The position numbers and the translations under genes are program-made. Of a stretch of 64,000 nucleotides of DNA, positions 42,807 to 51,539 are shown one piece after another. This stretch comes from Novosphingobium percolationis. GTDB lineage: Bacteria > Pseudomonadota > Alphaproteobacteria > Sphingomonadales > Sphingomonadaceae. How positions within the stretch are numbered: position 1 is the stretch's first letter; every line of letters starts with the position of its first letter. The stretch is taken from NCBI RefSeq assembly GCF_020179425.1, contig NZ_JAILYM010000001.1, positions 806,001-870,000 on the forward strand. The letters run 5' to 3'. The notes under the pieces are model-generated. The model was not told the origin of the DNA. It worked only from the letters and a program-made list of their open reading frames with translations, and made no database searches.

Positions 42807-44825
42807 ATGGCGTCCAACCAGTGGCTTTTTTCGGCCTATGATCCCCAGCGCGGCATCGAGCTGTGGACCACCAATGGAACCCCGGCCGGAACCACGCTGG
42901 TAAAGGACATCTGGACCCCCTCGGGCTACGGCTCCTCACCCAGCGGCTTCATCGACCTTGGCAACGGCAAGATGCTGTTTGCGGCGCAGGGCGACAACAC
43001 CAACACCGGGCGCGAGCTTTGGATCACCAACGGCACGACCAACGGCACGGTGATGCTCAAGGATCTCTACGCCGGAGCCACGGGTTCCAACCCCGGCAAC
43101 TTCATCCGCCTGGCGAATGGCAAGGTGCTGTTCAGCGCCGCTGACGCCACGTCCAACGGCAACCTGTGGGTCACCGACGGCACGGCGGCGGGCACGGTAA
43201 AGGTTGCCAATATCTTCGGGCCGTCCAACGGGACCGAGCTCAACCGCTTCACCGCATTCGGCAACAAGGTGGTCTTCACCGCGCTCGATTTCACCAACGG
43301 CGTCGGCAACGTCATGTGGATCACCAATGGCACGGGCGGCGGCACGGCCCGCCTCCATGCGTTCGGCAACAGCCAGACGCCCACCGCGCTGACCGACCTT
43401 GGCAACGGCAAGCTGGTGTTTGCCGGCACCGACGCCACCAACGGCACCGAACTGTGGGTGAGCGACGGCACCGAACGGGGCACCGTGCTGCTCAAGGACA
43501 TCAATCCCGGCACGACGGGCGCCCTGTCGTTCCTGGGCGACAGGCAGATCTTCGCGCTCGGCAATGGCCGCGCGATCTTCCGCGCCAACGATGGCACGCA
43601 TGGCAACGAGTTGTGGGCGACGGACGGAACCGCCTCAGGCACCGTGCTGCTGGCCGACATCGCCACGGGGACCAACGGCTCCAACCCGGCCAACATGTTC
43701 ACCTTCGCCAAGGGCAAGGCGCTGTTCGCGGCCTCGAACGGCACGTCCTATGGCCAGCTATGGGTGACGAACGGCACCGTGGAGGGCACGAAGCTGGTCA
43801 AGGATTTCGAAGTGGGCGTGAACGGCGCGCCCGAAAACTTCTTCCTGCTGCCCAATGGCAAGGTGCTGTTCAGCGGGCAGACCACCAACCAGGGGCGCGA
43901 GCTGTGGATCACCGATGGCACGGCGGCGGGCACGAAGCTGGTCAAGGATATCGCCAGCGGCAGCGCCAGCTCCGCGCCCGGCAACTTCGCGCTGCTGGCA
44001 GGCAACCGCGTGGTGTTTTCCGCCGATGGCGAGCTGTGGACCAGCGACGGCACCGAAGCGGGAACGCGACTGGTGGTGGACCTGACGCCCGGCTTCAACA
44101 ATTCGACTTATCCGGCGCAGTTCACCTCGCTGGGCAATGGCAAGGCAACGTTCGTGCGGCAGGTCGATGGCACCAACGGCGCAGAGCTGTGGGTGACCGA
44201 TGGCACCGCGGCAGGCACGAAGCTGCTCAATGACATCAATCCCGGCGCCAGCGGCTCCAACCCCGGCGCGCTCGCGCTGTTGCAAAAGACATACACCATC
44301 ACCGGCACGGATGCCAACGATACGCTGGCCGGGGCCACGCAGACGGATATCATCAAGGGCCTTGGCGGCGACGACCGGCTCGATGGCAAGGGCGGCGACG
44401 ACCAGCTGTTCGGCGGCAGCGGCGCGGACACGCTGCTGGGCGGCAACGGCAACGATACCTTGCGCGGAAGCACGGGCGTCGACGTGCTGACCGGCGGCGC
44501 GGGCCGCGACGTGTTCGTGTTCGACAGCGCGCCCGAACGCGACACGATTACCGACTTTGTCAGCGGCACCGACAAGATCCGCCTGTCGCCCAAGGTCTTC
44601 GCCGGGATCGGCCACATCGGCACGCTGACCGCCGACGAGTTCTGGTCCGCAGCGGACGCGACCAGCGCGCACGATGCCAGCGACCGCGTGGTCTACGACA
44701 CCAGCACCGGCGTGCTGTGGTACGATGCCGACGGCCAGGGCGGCGCGGGCGCGGTGGCCATCGCGCAACTCGGCGCGACGACCCACCCCACGCTCGCCTT
44801 CAGCGATATCCAGATCGTGGCGTGA
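42807..44825 (+). CDS. ELWxxDGT-repeat RTX protein, probable type I secreted
   Basis: A 672-residue secreted protein. Residues ~10-495 hold ten repeats of about 48 residues, each with a LWxT(N/D)GTxxGT(xxx)K/xDI core (for example ELWITNGTTNGTVMLKDL, ELWVTDGTAAGTKLLNDI), probably forming a beta-propeller-like array. Residues ~520-575 are RTX calcium-binding nonapeptides (GGDDRLDGKGGDDQLFGGSG). The last ~85 residues match those of the second RTX protein nearby, likely the type I secretion module. No signal peptide. A Shine-Dalgarno (TCGGAGGG) precedes the ATG. No ABC exporter or HlyD gene is in the window. A surface or biofilm role is typical but unproven. Confidence 0.88.
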   Translation: MASNQWLFSAYDPQRGIELWTTNGTPAGTTLVKDIWTPSGYGSSPSGFIDLGNGKMLFAAQGDNTNTGRELWITNGTTNGTVMLKDLYAGATGSNPGNFIRLANGKVLFSAADATSNGNLWVTDGTAAGTVKVANIFGPSNGTELNRFTAFGNKVVFTALDFTNGVGNVMWITNGTGGGTARLHAFGNSQTPTALTDLGNGKLVFAGTDATNGTELWVSDGTERGTVLLKDINPGTTGALSFLGDRQIFALGNGRAIFRANDGTHGNELWATDGTASGTVLLADIATGTNGSNPANMFTFAKGKALFAASNGTSYGQLWVTNGTVEGTKLVKDFEVGVNGAPENFFLLPNGKVLFSGQTTNQGRELWITDGTAAGTKLVKDIASGSASSAPGNFALLAGNRVVFSADGELWTSDGTEAGTRLVVDLTPGFNNSTYPAQFTSLGNGKATFVRQVDGTNGAELWVTDGTAAGTKLLNDINPGASGSNPGALALLQKTYTITGTDANDTLAGATQTDIIKGLGGDDRLDGKGGDDQLFGGSGADTLLGGNGNDTLRGSTGVDVLTGGAGRDVFVFDSAPERDTITDFVSGTDKIRLSPKVFAGIGHIGTLTADEFWSAADATSAHDASDRVVYDTSTGVLWYDADGQGGAGAVAIAQLGATTHPTLAFSDIQIVA

Positions 44826-45461
44826 TCAGCCCCCCGCCGCCGGTGCCATGGGATTGAGCACCGGCGCTGCGGTGCGCGTCAGGCGGTTCGAATCCCGATG
44901 GTGGAACGGTTCGGCCTGCCCTTTCACCTGCATCACCGTGTCTTCTTCATAGGACCAGGTGCCGTCGTCGTGGACGGTCACGGTGATGGTGAAGCTGTCG
45001 GTGCGGAAGTTATCCTCAATATAGGGATTGGAGCAGATCCCGTAGTCGGTCTTGCCCCGTTCTGCCCGCAGGGTGAACGTCTTGGCATCAGGCGCGGCCT
45101 TGCCCACCGCCAGCACCGTCTGCCCGCGCGGGATGGTCAGCGAATGCATCACCGTCTGCGTCGCGGGCTCCCACAGCCAGTAGCCGACCTGATCGTGATA
45201 GGTGCCCTTCTCGCCCGGCAGCGACATCCACGTGTGATAGCGCAGGGCATAGAGCACCTGCGGCCCGTTGTTGCCCGGATCGACCGGCTGGAGCGAAATG
45301 CGCTCGAAGAACCCTCGCGTGCGCGCACCTTCGCGCTTGGGCGCGATGTCGGTGCCGCGCTGGCCTTCCCACGTTCCCGCCAGTGGCGCGAGCGGGCCGA
45401 GATTGGCCAGCGTCTCGCCGGTCAGCGCGGGTTCGGCGTAGATGTCGTCAGGATAGGCCAT
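44826..45461 (-). CDS. Nitrobindin-like / FABP-type heme-binding beta-barrel protein
   Basis: A 211-residue protein with the 10-stranded barrel pattern of the THAP4/nitrobindin family. GPLAPLAGTWEGQRGTD opens it, ISLQPVDPGNNGPQVLYALR forms middle strands, and HDQVGYWLWEPATQTVMHSL follows. The family binds heme or other hydrophobic ligands; several members isomerise peroxynitrite. The proximal His usually near the C-terminus is not clearly assignable here. The ATG at 45461 follows AAGGAAAC. Its upstream neighbour on this strand was an acyl-CoA dehydrogenase, now only a remnant, so the two may once have been one operon. Confidence 0.75.
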   Translation of the reverse strand: MAYPDDIYAEPALTGETLANLGPLAPLAGTWEGQRGTDIAPKREGARTRGFFERISLQPVDPGNNGPQVLYALRYHTWMSLPGEKGTYHDQVGYWLWEPATQTVMHSLTIPRGQTVLAVGKAAPDAKTFTLRAERGKTDYGICSNPYIEDNFRTDSFTITVTVHDDGTWSYEEDTVMQVKGQAEPFHHRDSNRLTRTAAPVLNPMAPAAGG

Positions 45462-45544
45462 GGCAGTTTCCTTGTCCGTGTGTGTGCGGACATGGTTAGA
45501 CCGGGCGCTCCCCCGGTTCCAGCCCATGCCCGCGCGACTATCGT

Positions 45545-45634
45545 TCAACCCAGCCCCAGCACATAGCGCCCGATGATGGCGTTGTGCATTTCGGTGCCGC
45601 CCTCGGCGATCAGCCTAGTGGTGATCCAGTGTCC
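45545..45634 (-). pseudogene. Acyl-CoA dehydrogenase 3'-remnant
   Basis: Reading the minus strand down to TGA at 45547-45545 gives GHWITTRLIAEGGTEMHN followed by AIIGRYVLGLG. This is the characteristic C-terminal end of acyl-CoA dehydrogenases, where the conserved EGGTEMHN loop and the last helix contact FAD. Upstream of about 45635 the frame runs into unrelated AT-rich sequence and no dehydrogenase body exists in the window. The gene has lost at least 90% of its length. The break lies directly beside the second RTX gene. Confidence 0.8.
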
Positions 45635-45699
45635 TGTCGATCGCAGTAACCTGGCGCGCACAACCAAATATCGATGCCGAAATAATTATTCCAGAATCG

Positions 45700-47856
45700 A
45701 TGTATCTCGCATACCTTTCCAACTCGTCGAGATCTTGGGGAAATTTCGTGGCAGAAACGATGGCGCGTGGACACGCAACCGTGACTGGCGGCGGCCTCAT
45801 GTCGCCGCTGTTCGTGTACTTTTACGACACGCAAGGGAACCAGATCGGCACACCATTTGTCGTGGACCCCGAAGGCAGGACGGAAATCCACGGCGCAACG
45901 CTGCTGCAACTGGCGGACGGCAGCTATGCGCTGGGCTATACCCAGCTGCTCGGCGATTACACGGATGCCGGTAGCCTGACAGAGCTTGGCCCGATGTTCG
46001 GCAATTTCGCCGTCACCTTCGACGGCTCGGGCGCGGTCACAGGATCCTATGCCCTCACCTCCGTGCCCAGCTTCTACAGTTCGCCCAGCTTCATCGAACT
46101 GGGATCCGGCAACGTGATCGCGATGTGGCAGGACGAACATCGCCGATATTCGGGCGTCGTTCTGGGCGGGGGTAGCTTCGGCAGCGGCCCGCATCAGAAC
46201 CTGCTGCTCTTCCAGGAACCGACCGGCGGGTTCGCGACGATCGTCTACGACGAACGCCATGTCTACCACGTGCAGCATTTCGACGGCGATGGCTACGCCG
46301 CCGGATCGGCCGCCGCCTTGCAGGGGCTGATCGACATTCGCGGCGTAACCTCACTGCCTGATGCAAGCTTCGTGATCGACGGCAAGTGGTTCGTCGTCGG
46401 CAACCCCAACTACTTTTTCGGCCTCCAGGCCTTCAACCCGCAATCAGACCCCATCGGCCCACGCTTTGATGCCACGGTATCCGTTTCCGAAAACACCGAT
46501 GCGGTCGCAATTTCGGCGACGCAGGCGAACGTCGGCAGCGCACCGATCCACTTCGCGATCGTCGGCGGCGGCGATGCCGCGCTGTTCACCATCGATCCTG
46601 ACACGGGTGACCTGCGCTTTCGCGCTGCGCCGAACTTCGAGAAGCCGCGCGACTACAACCATGACAATCTGTATCGCATCGTCATCGGCATCACCGACGG
46701 CGACCAGACCATTCGGCAGAAGATGGCGGTGCAGGTCATCGACCAGAACGAGGCGCCCGTCATCACGTCGCTGGGCGGGGCAGCGACGGCCACGATTACC
46801 GTCGCCGAAAACCGCGAAATCGTGCGCAAGATCGCCGCGACCGACCCCGACCACAACGCCCTGACCTATGCGATCACAGGCGGCGCCGATGCCGCGCAGT
46901 TCGTCATCGACGCCGATGGCACGCTCCGCTTCAAGGTCACCCCCGATTTCGAGAACCCGGCCGATGCCGGCGGCGATCGCGTGTACAACCTGGTGGTCCG
47001 CGTTTCGGACGGGACGCTCTCGGACACGCTTTCGCTGGCCATCCGCATCTCCGATGTCGCGCGCGAGCTGCTCATCGGGACGGACGCGAACGACACGCTG
47101 ATCGGCAAGGGCGGGATCTACACCGTCAGCGGACTGGGCGGCAACGACTGGCTGGATGGCGGCAACGGGCCCGACCTGATGTTTGGCGGATCGGGGAACG
47201 ACACCTATGTCGTCGATGACATTGGCGATCGCGTTTTCGAGACCGTGACCGCGTCCATCCGCGACACCGCCGACCTTGGCGGCGTCGATCGCGTCCGCAG
47301 CAGCATCAGCTACAGGCTGGGCAGTTTCATCGAGCACCTGACGTTGACGGGCGATGCCCGGATCAACGGCACCGGCAACGCCATCGCCAACGAGATCGTC
47401 GGCAACACGGCCAGCAACGTGCTCAAGGGCCTGGCCGGGAACGATCGCCTGATCGGCAACGAAGGCAATGACACATTGATCGGCGGCGCCGGCAACGACG
47501 TGCTCGTCGGCGGAGCGGGCGAGGACAAGTTCCGGCTCGATCATGCACTCTCGTCCACCGCCAACGTCGATACGATTGCCGATTTCAGCCATGGCGAAGC
47601 CGACCGCATCCTGTTGAGCAAAAGCGTTTTCCGGGCCTTGGGCGACATCGGCATTCTGGCCCCGGAGGCATTCCATACCGCTGCTGGGGCGACCACCGCG
47701 CACGATGCCGACGATCGGATCATCTACGACAATACCGGCGGCGGCCTCTATTACGATCCGGACGGCAGCGGTGTCATCGCTGCAACGAAAATTGCCGTAC
47801 TGGGAACCACAGAGCACCCGACCCTCGGTTTCTACGACTTCGAGATCGTTATCTGA
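45700..47856 (+). CDS. Cadherin-like and RTX repeat protein, probable type I secreted
   Basis: A 718-residue extracellular protein. Residues ~1-250 contain weak repeats of the type LQLADGSYALGYTQ and FIELGSGNVIAMWQD, as seen in large adhesins. Residues ~260-450 hold two cadherin-like modules (VSVSENTDAVAIS, FTIDPDTGDLRF; ITVAENREIVRKI, ALTYAITGGADAAQF). RTX nonapeptides follow (GGNDWLDGGNGPDLMFGGSG, GNEGNDTLIGGAGNDVL). The last ~85 residues (DDRIIYDNTGGGLYYDPDG, TEHPTLGFYDFEIVI) parallel those of the ELWxxDGT protein. No good Shine-Dalgarno before the ATG at 45700. It lies beside an acyl-CoA dehydrogenase remnant, so its 5' end may also be affected. Confidence 0.85.
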   Translation: MYLAYLSNSSRSWGNFVAETMARGHATVTGGGLMSPLFVYFYDTQGNQIGTPFVVDPEGRTEIHGATLLQLADGSYALGYTQLLGDYTDAGSLTELGPMFGNFAVTFDGSGAVTGSYALTSVPSFYSSPSFIELGSGNVIAMWQDEHRRYSGVVLGGGSFGSGPHQNLLLFQEPTGGFATIVYDERHVYHVQHFDGDGYAAGSAAALQGLIDIRGVTSLPDASFVIDGKWFVVGNPNYFFGLQAFNPQSDPIGPRFDATVSVSENTDAVAISATQANVGSAPIHFAIVGGGDAALFTIDPDTGDLRFRAAPNFEKPRDYNHDNLYRIVIGITDGDQTIRQKMAVQVIDQNEAPVITSLGGAATATITVAENREIVRKIAATDPDHNALTYAITGGADAAQFVIDADGTLRFKVTPDFENPADAGGDRVYNLVVRVSDGTLSDTLSLAIRISDVARELLIGTDANDTLIGKGGIYTVSGLGGNDWLDGGNGPDLMFGGSGNDTYVVDDIGDRVFETVTASIRDTADLGGVDRVRSSISYRLGSFIEHLTLTGDARINGTGNAIANEIVGNTASNVLKGLAGNDRLIGNEGNDTLIGGAGNDVLVGGAGEDKFRLDHALSSTANVDTIADFSHGEADRILLSKSVFRALGDIGILAPEAFHTAAGATTAHDADDRIIYDNTGGGLYYDPDGSGVIAATKIAVLGTTEHPTLGFYDFEIVI

Positions 47857-47874
47857 CCGACCCGTCGAGGGTCC

Positions 47875-48909
47875 TCACCCCTCGGGCAGCAGCAGCGACG
47901 AATCTCCGTAGCTGTAGAAGCGATAGCCTTGCGCGATGGCGTGGGCATAGGCCGCCTGCATCCGCTCTCGGCCCATCAGCGCGGACACGAGCATGAACAG
48001 TGTCGACTTGGGCAGGTGGAAGTTGGTCATCAGCCCGTCGATCGCGCGGAAGGTGTAGCCCGGCGTGATAAAGATCGACGTGTCGCCCTCGAAGGGGCGG
48101 ATCACCTTGTCGGCGCCGGTCGCGCTCTCAAGCAGGCGCAGGCTGGTGGTGCCAACCGCGATCACGCGATTGCCCGCCGCCCGCGCGGCGTTGAGGCGAT
48201 CGGCGGTGGCGGCGTCGATCGTGCCCCATTCCGCGTGCATAGCGTGGTCGTCGGTATCCTCGGCCTTGACCGGCAGGAACGTGCCGGCGCCGACGTGGAG
48301 CGTCAGCGTCTCGGTCTTGATACCCGCTTCCGCCAGCGCCGCCATCAGGCCGGGCGTGAAGTGCAGCGCAGCGGTCGGCGCGGCGACCGCGCCGTCCTTT
48401 TGCGCGAACATCGTCTGGTAGTCGGACCGATCCTGCTCATCGGTGGGCCGCTTGCCAGCGATATAGGGCGGCAAGGGCATCCGTCCGGCGCGTTCGAGCA
48501 GCACTTCGACCGGCTCGTCGCCCGGAAAGAACAGCGTCCAACTGCCGTCGGCGTGACGCGCCTCTGCCTGCGCGGTCACGCCTGCACCAAAGGCAATCAC
48601 GTCGCCTTCGCGCAGCCGCTTGGCGTTGCGGACGAAGGCCTGCCAGCGACGCAGGTCCACGCGCTTGTGCAGCGTCGCGCCGATCCGCGCCTCGCCGCGC
48701 TGGCCTTCGAGCTGGGCGGGAATGACGCGCGTGTCGTTGAACACCAGCACGTCGCCTGCCCGCAGCAGCGACGGCAGGTCGCGCACCACGTGGTCGGTGA
48801 AAGGCCCCTCAGGCCCCACGCCCAGCAATCGCGCGGAATCGCGGGGGCGCGCGGGCCGCAGGGCAATGGCTTCGGGCGGAAGGTCGAAATCGAACAGGTC
48901 AACGCGCAT
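47875..48909 (-). CDS. queA: S-adenosylmethionine:tRNA ribosyltransferase-isomerase
   Basis: A 344-residue enzyme that transfers and rearranges the ribosyl part of SAM onto preQ1-34 tRNA, after Tgt. Typical stretches are [81 protein letters not shown] and [20 protein letters not shown]. The length is normal. It follows the cyclophilin gene by 43 bases on the same strand. Its pathway partner tgt lies 7.3 kb further on. Confidence 0.98.
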   Translation of the reverse strand: MRVDLFDFDLPPEAIALRPARPRDSARLLGVGPEGPFTDHVVRDLPSLLRAGDVLVFNDTRVIPAQLEGQRGEARIGATLHKRVDLRRWQAFVRNAKRLREGDVIAFGAGVTAQAEARHADGSWTLFFPGDEPVEVLLERAGRMPLPPYIAGKRPTDEQDRSDYQTMFAQKDGAVAAPTAALHFTPGLMAALAEAGIKTETLTLHVGAGTFLPVKAEDTDDHAMHAEWGTIDAATADRLNAARAAGNRVIAVGTTSLRLLESATGADKVIRPFEGDTSIFITPGYTFRAIDGLMTNFHLPKSTLFMLVSALMGRERMQAAYAHAIAQGYRFYSYGDSSLLLPEG

Positions 48910-48952
48910 GGGGACAGGCCCCTAGCGCGATTGCCCGTTCAGTTCGACCCCG

Positions 48953-49660
48953 TTAGTTCGACTTCGAATTGCGCAGCATGTCCGCGGTGATCGCGGGCGC
49001 GGCAGCCGGCGCGACGGGCAATGCCTGCGGCTTGTTCTCCGAGGCGAGCGAGGCCTGGAGGATCTTGGTGGGGTTGGCAGGCGGCTCGCCGCGCTGGATC
49101 GCATCGACCACGTCCATCCCCGCGATCACGCGACCGAAGCCGGAATACTTGTGATCCAGCCCCATGCGCGGATAAAACACGATGAAGAACTGGCTGTTGG
49201 CCGAATTGGGATCGTCGGTGCGCGCCATCGACACGGTGCCGCGCACGTGCGGCGCGTCGTTGAACTCGGCGGTCAGGTCGGGCAGCTTCGAACCGCCCTG
49301 CCCGGTGCCCGTGGGATCGCCGGTCTGGGCCATGAACCCATCGATCACGCGGTGGAAGATGATGCCGTTGTAGAAGCCCTGCTTGACCAGCTCCTTGATC
49401 CGCTCGACGTGATGCGGCGCCCATTGCGGCATCAATCGGATGGCGACGCGCCCGCCGTTCGACAGGTCGAGATAGAGCACGTTGTCGGGATCGTGGCTCT
49501 GGTCCGGATCGACCGCATACGGGAACGACTGCGAGGACTGCACGCGCTCGACTTCGAGCGGGCGGATCTCCGGCTTTTCCTTCTGGGCCATGGCCGGAAC
49601 CGCCACGAGCGCGGACAGGGCGACGGCAAGAACCAGCGAGCCGGTGGAGCGGAACTTCAT
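48953..49660 (-). CDS. Periplasmic cyclophilin-type peptidyl-prolyl isomerase
   Basis: A 235-residue protein with a signal peptide (VLAVALSALVAVPAMAQ-KEK) and one cyclophilin domain. Its core has GFYNGIIFHRVIDGFMAQTG (catalytic Arg), GTVSMARTDDPNSANSQFF and FGRVIAGMDVVDAI. It speeds cis-trans isomerisation of prolyl bonds during folding, here probably in the periplasm. The C-terminus carries an Ala/Pro-rich tail. The position between coaD and queA is conserved among sphingomonads, as I recall. Confidence 0.94.
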   Translation of the reverse strand: MKFRSTGSLVLAVALSALVAVPAMAQKEKPEIRPLEVERVQSSQSFPYAVDPDQSHDPDNVLYLDLSNGGRVAIRLMPQWAPHHVERIKELVKQGFYNGIIFHRVIDGFMAQTGDPTGTGQGGSKLPDLTAEFNDAPHVRGTVSMARTDDPNSANSQFFIVFYPRMGLDHKYSGFGRVIAGMDVVDAIQRGEPPANPTKILQASLASENKPQALPVAPAAAPAITADMLRNSKSN

Positions 49661-49779
49661 GCGAATGTCATCCTCGATGCGGCCGGAACCCCGTGGCCGG
49701 AAACCGCGCGAACAGCCGATAGGACCGATGCGCTGACGCTTCAATGAACGAATGGCGTGGAGCCAGACGGGCGATGGGC

Positions 49780-50292
49780 TCAATAGTCGCCCAGCCGCCC
49801 CACCATTTCGACCCGGGCGACCACGTCTTCGCGCACCGATGGCGTCACGAAATGGGTAATGTCCCCACCGAACAGCGCGATTTCCTTGACCAGCTTGGAC
49901 GCGATCGGCTGGAGCGAAACGTCGGCCATCAGGAACACCGTCTCAATCTCGTCGTCGAGCTGCTGGTTCATGCCCGCCATCTGGTATTCGTACTCGAAGT
50001 CCGCCACGGCGCGCAGGCCACGCACGATCACGCTGGCCCCTTGCGCGCGCGCGAACTTCATCAGCAGCGCATTGAAGCCGACGACCTCGACATTGTCGAC
50101 GCCCTGTTCGGCCAGTTCGCGCGTCACCATCTCCATGCGTTCTTCGGGCGAGAACATCGGGTTCTTCGACGGATTGGTGGTGACCCCGATGATCAGCTTG
50201 TCGACCAGCTTGGCCCCGCGACGGATGATGTCGAGGTGCCCAAGAGTGATCGGGTCGAACGTGCCGGGATAGATCCCGATCCTCTCTCCCAT
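49780..50292 (-). CDS. coaD: Phosphopantetheine adenylyltransferase
   Basis: A 170-residue nucleotidyltransferase performing the penultimate step of coenzyme A synthesis. The nucleotide-binding GIYPGTFDPITLGHLDII contains the T/HxGH-type motif. FSPEERMEMV, the substrate loop VVGFNALLMKFARAQGAS and VIVRGLRAVADFEYEYQMA are typical. Its start directly abuts the ispA stop (50292/50293), so the two are translated as a unit. Confidence 0.98.
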   Translation of the reverse strand: MGERIGIYPGTFDPITLGHLDIIRRGAKLVDKLIIGVTTNPSKNPMFSPEERMEMVTRELAEQGVDNVEVVGFNALLMKFARAQGASVIVRGLRAVADFEYEYQMAGMNQQLDDEIETVFLMADVSLQPIASKLVKEIALFGGDITHFVTPSVREDVVARVEMVGRLGDY

Positions 50293-51201
50293 TCAACGAT
50301 CCCTTTCGATGATGAACCGCGCGATCTCGCGCAGCAGGTCGGCCTCCTGGCCGAATTGCGACAAGTGGCCGATCGCCTGATCGACCAGCATCCGCGCCTG
50401 TTCGCGCGCGCGCTCGGGTCCGAGCAGCGAGAGGAAGGTTTCCTTGCCCGCCCCCGCGTCCTTGCGCAAAGCCTTGCCGGCCGCTTCCTCGTCGCCTTCG
50501 GCATCGAGCAGGTCGTCGGCGATCTGGAAGGCAAGCCCGATATCGCGCGCATAACCGCGCAAGGGCGTGCGGCCTTCGGGGGGCAGGCGGCCGAGAATCG
50601 CGCCCATCTCCACCGCCGCGCCCAGCAGCGCGCCGGTCTTCAACTGCTGGAGCCGGGTGACGGTCTGCAGGTCGAACCCGCCCTTCTCCGCCTCGATATC
50701 CATCATCTGGCCACCGGCCATGCCGTTCATGCCGCTGGCCGTGGCCAGCGTGCGCACCAGTTCGATGCGCACGAAAGGATCGCCGCTCATGTCCGGATCG
50801 GCCAGCACTTCGAACGCGAAGGCGTGGAGCGCATCGCCCGCCAGCACTGCGGTCGCCTCGTCGTACTTGACGTGAAGGGTCGGCTTGCCGTGGCGCAGGG
50901 CGTCATCGTCCATGCACGGCAGGTCGTCGTGGATCAGCGAATAGACGTGGATCGCCTCGATCGCGGTCCCGGCCCGGATGGCCGAGGTCCGGTCGGCCCC
51001 GAACAGCCCCGCCGTTGCCGCCAGCAGCAGCGGGCGCATGCGCTTGCCCCCGCCGATCGCGGCATAACGCATCGCCTCGATCAAGCGGTCGCGCTGGTCG
51101 CCTGCGAGCGGCAGCAGCGCATCGAAGCTCGCGTCGATTTCGCGCGCGATCTGCACCAGCGCGGGCTTGAGCAGCCCGGCGGTCTGCGTCTCAGCGCTCA
51201 T
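50293..51201 (-). CDS. ispA: Short-chain polyprenyl diphosphate synthase (farnesyl/geranyl type)
   Basis: A 302-residue trans-prenyltransferase that elongates DMAPP with IPP, normally to farnesyl diphosphate. The first Asp-rich motif is HDDLPCMDDDALRHG and the second is FQIADDLLDAEGDEE. GGKRMRPLLLAATAG is the IPP-binding region. The product length cannot be proven from sequence, but IspA style and the xseB-ispA pairing favour farnesyl diphosphate synthase. It overlaps xseB by 4 bases and abuts coaD. Confidence 0.95.
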   Translation of the reverse strand: MSAETQTAGLLKPALVQIAREIDASFDALLPLAGDQRDRLIEAMRYAAIGGGKRMRPLLLAATAGLFGADRTSAIRAGTAIEAIHVYSLIHDDLPCMDDDALRHGKPTLHVKYDEATAVLAGDALHAFAFEVLADPDMSGDPFVRIELVRTLATASGMNGMAGGQMMDIEAEKGGFDLQTVTRLQQLKTGALLGAAVEMGAILGRLPPEGRTPLRGYARDIGLAFQIADDLLDAEGDEEAAGKALRKDAGAGKETFLSLLGPERAREQARMLVDQAIGHLSQFGQEADLLREIARFIIERDR

Positions 51202-51449
51202 GCCGCGGTTTCGTCGAAGGGGCACGTGCCCGTGGCCTTGCCGTCGCGGTCGGCGACGATCGCCTCGATCCGCGCCTGCGCGGCATCGAGCCGCGCCTGG
51301 CAATGCGCACGCAAGCGATCGCCGCGGGCATAGAGTTCGATCGATTCGTCGAGCGGCGCTTCGCCGCTTTCGAGCCGGCGCACGACGTCTTCGAGCGCCC
51401 TCAGCGCCTCTTCGAACGAAAGCGCGGCGATATCAGGCTGGGTTCCCAT
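51198..51449 (-). CDS. xseB: Exodeoxyribonuclease VII small subunit
   Basis: An 83-residue helical subunit that joins XseA in the single-strand exonuclease VII. The family core is SFEEALRALEDVVRRLESGE, then APLDESIELYARGDRLRAHC. The ATG at 51449 (MGTQPDIAALSF) was chosen; an ATG four codons earlier is possible. Its stop overlaps the ispA start by 4 bases. xseA is not in the window. Confidence 0.95.
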   Translation of the reverse strand: MGTQPDIAALSFEEALRALEDVVRRLESGEAPLDESIELYARGDRLRAHCQARLDAAQARIEAIVADRDGKATGTCPFDETAA

Positions 51450-51539
51450 CGCCCGCAGCATTGACCCGGCGACGGCGGCGGGTCAAGCATGGTGGGACAT
51501 GAAAAGGCTGCGACAATGCGGCCACGAGGGGATCCGGGG

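Noticed and set aside
45635..45699. Insertion sequence or integrase at the dehydrogenase break
   Set aside because: No transposase frame, terminal inverted repeat or clear target duplication could be seen in this AT-rich 65-base stretch.
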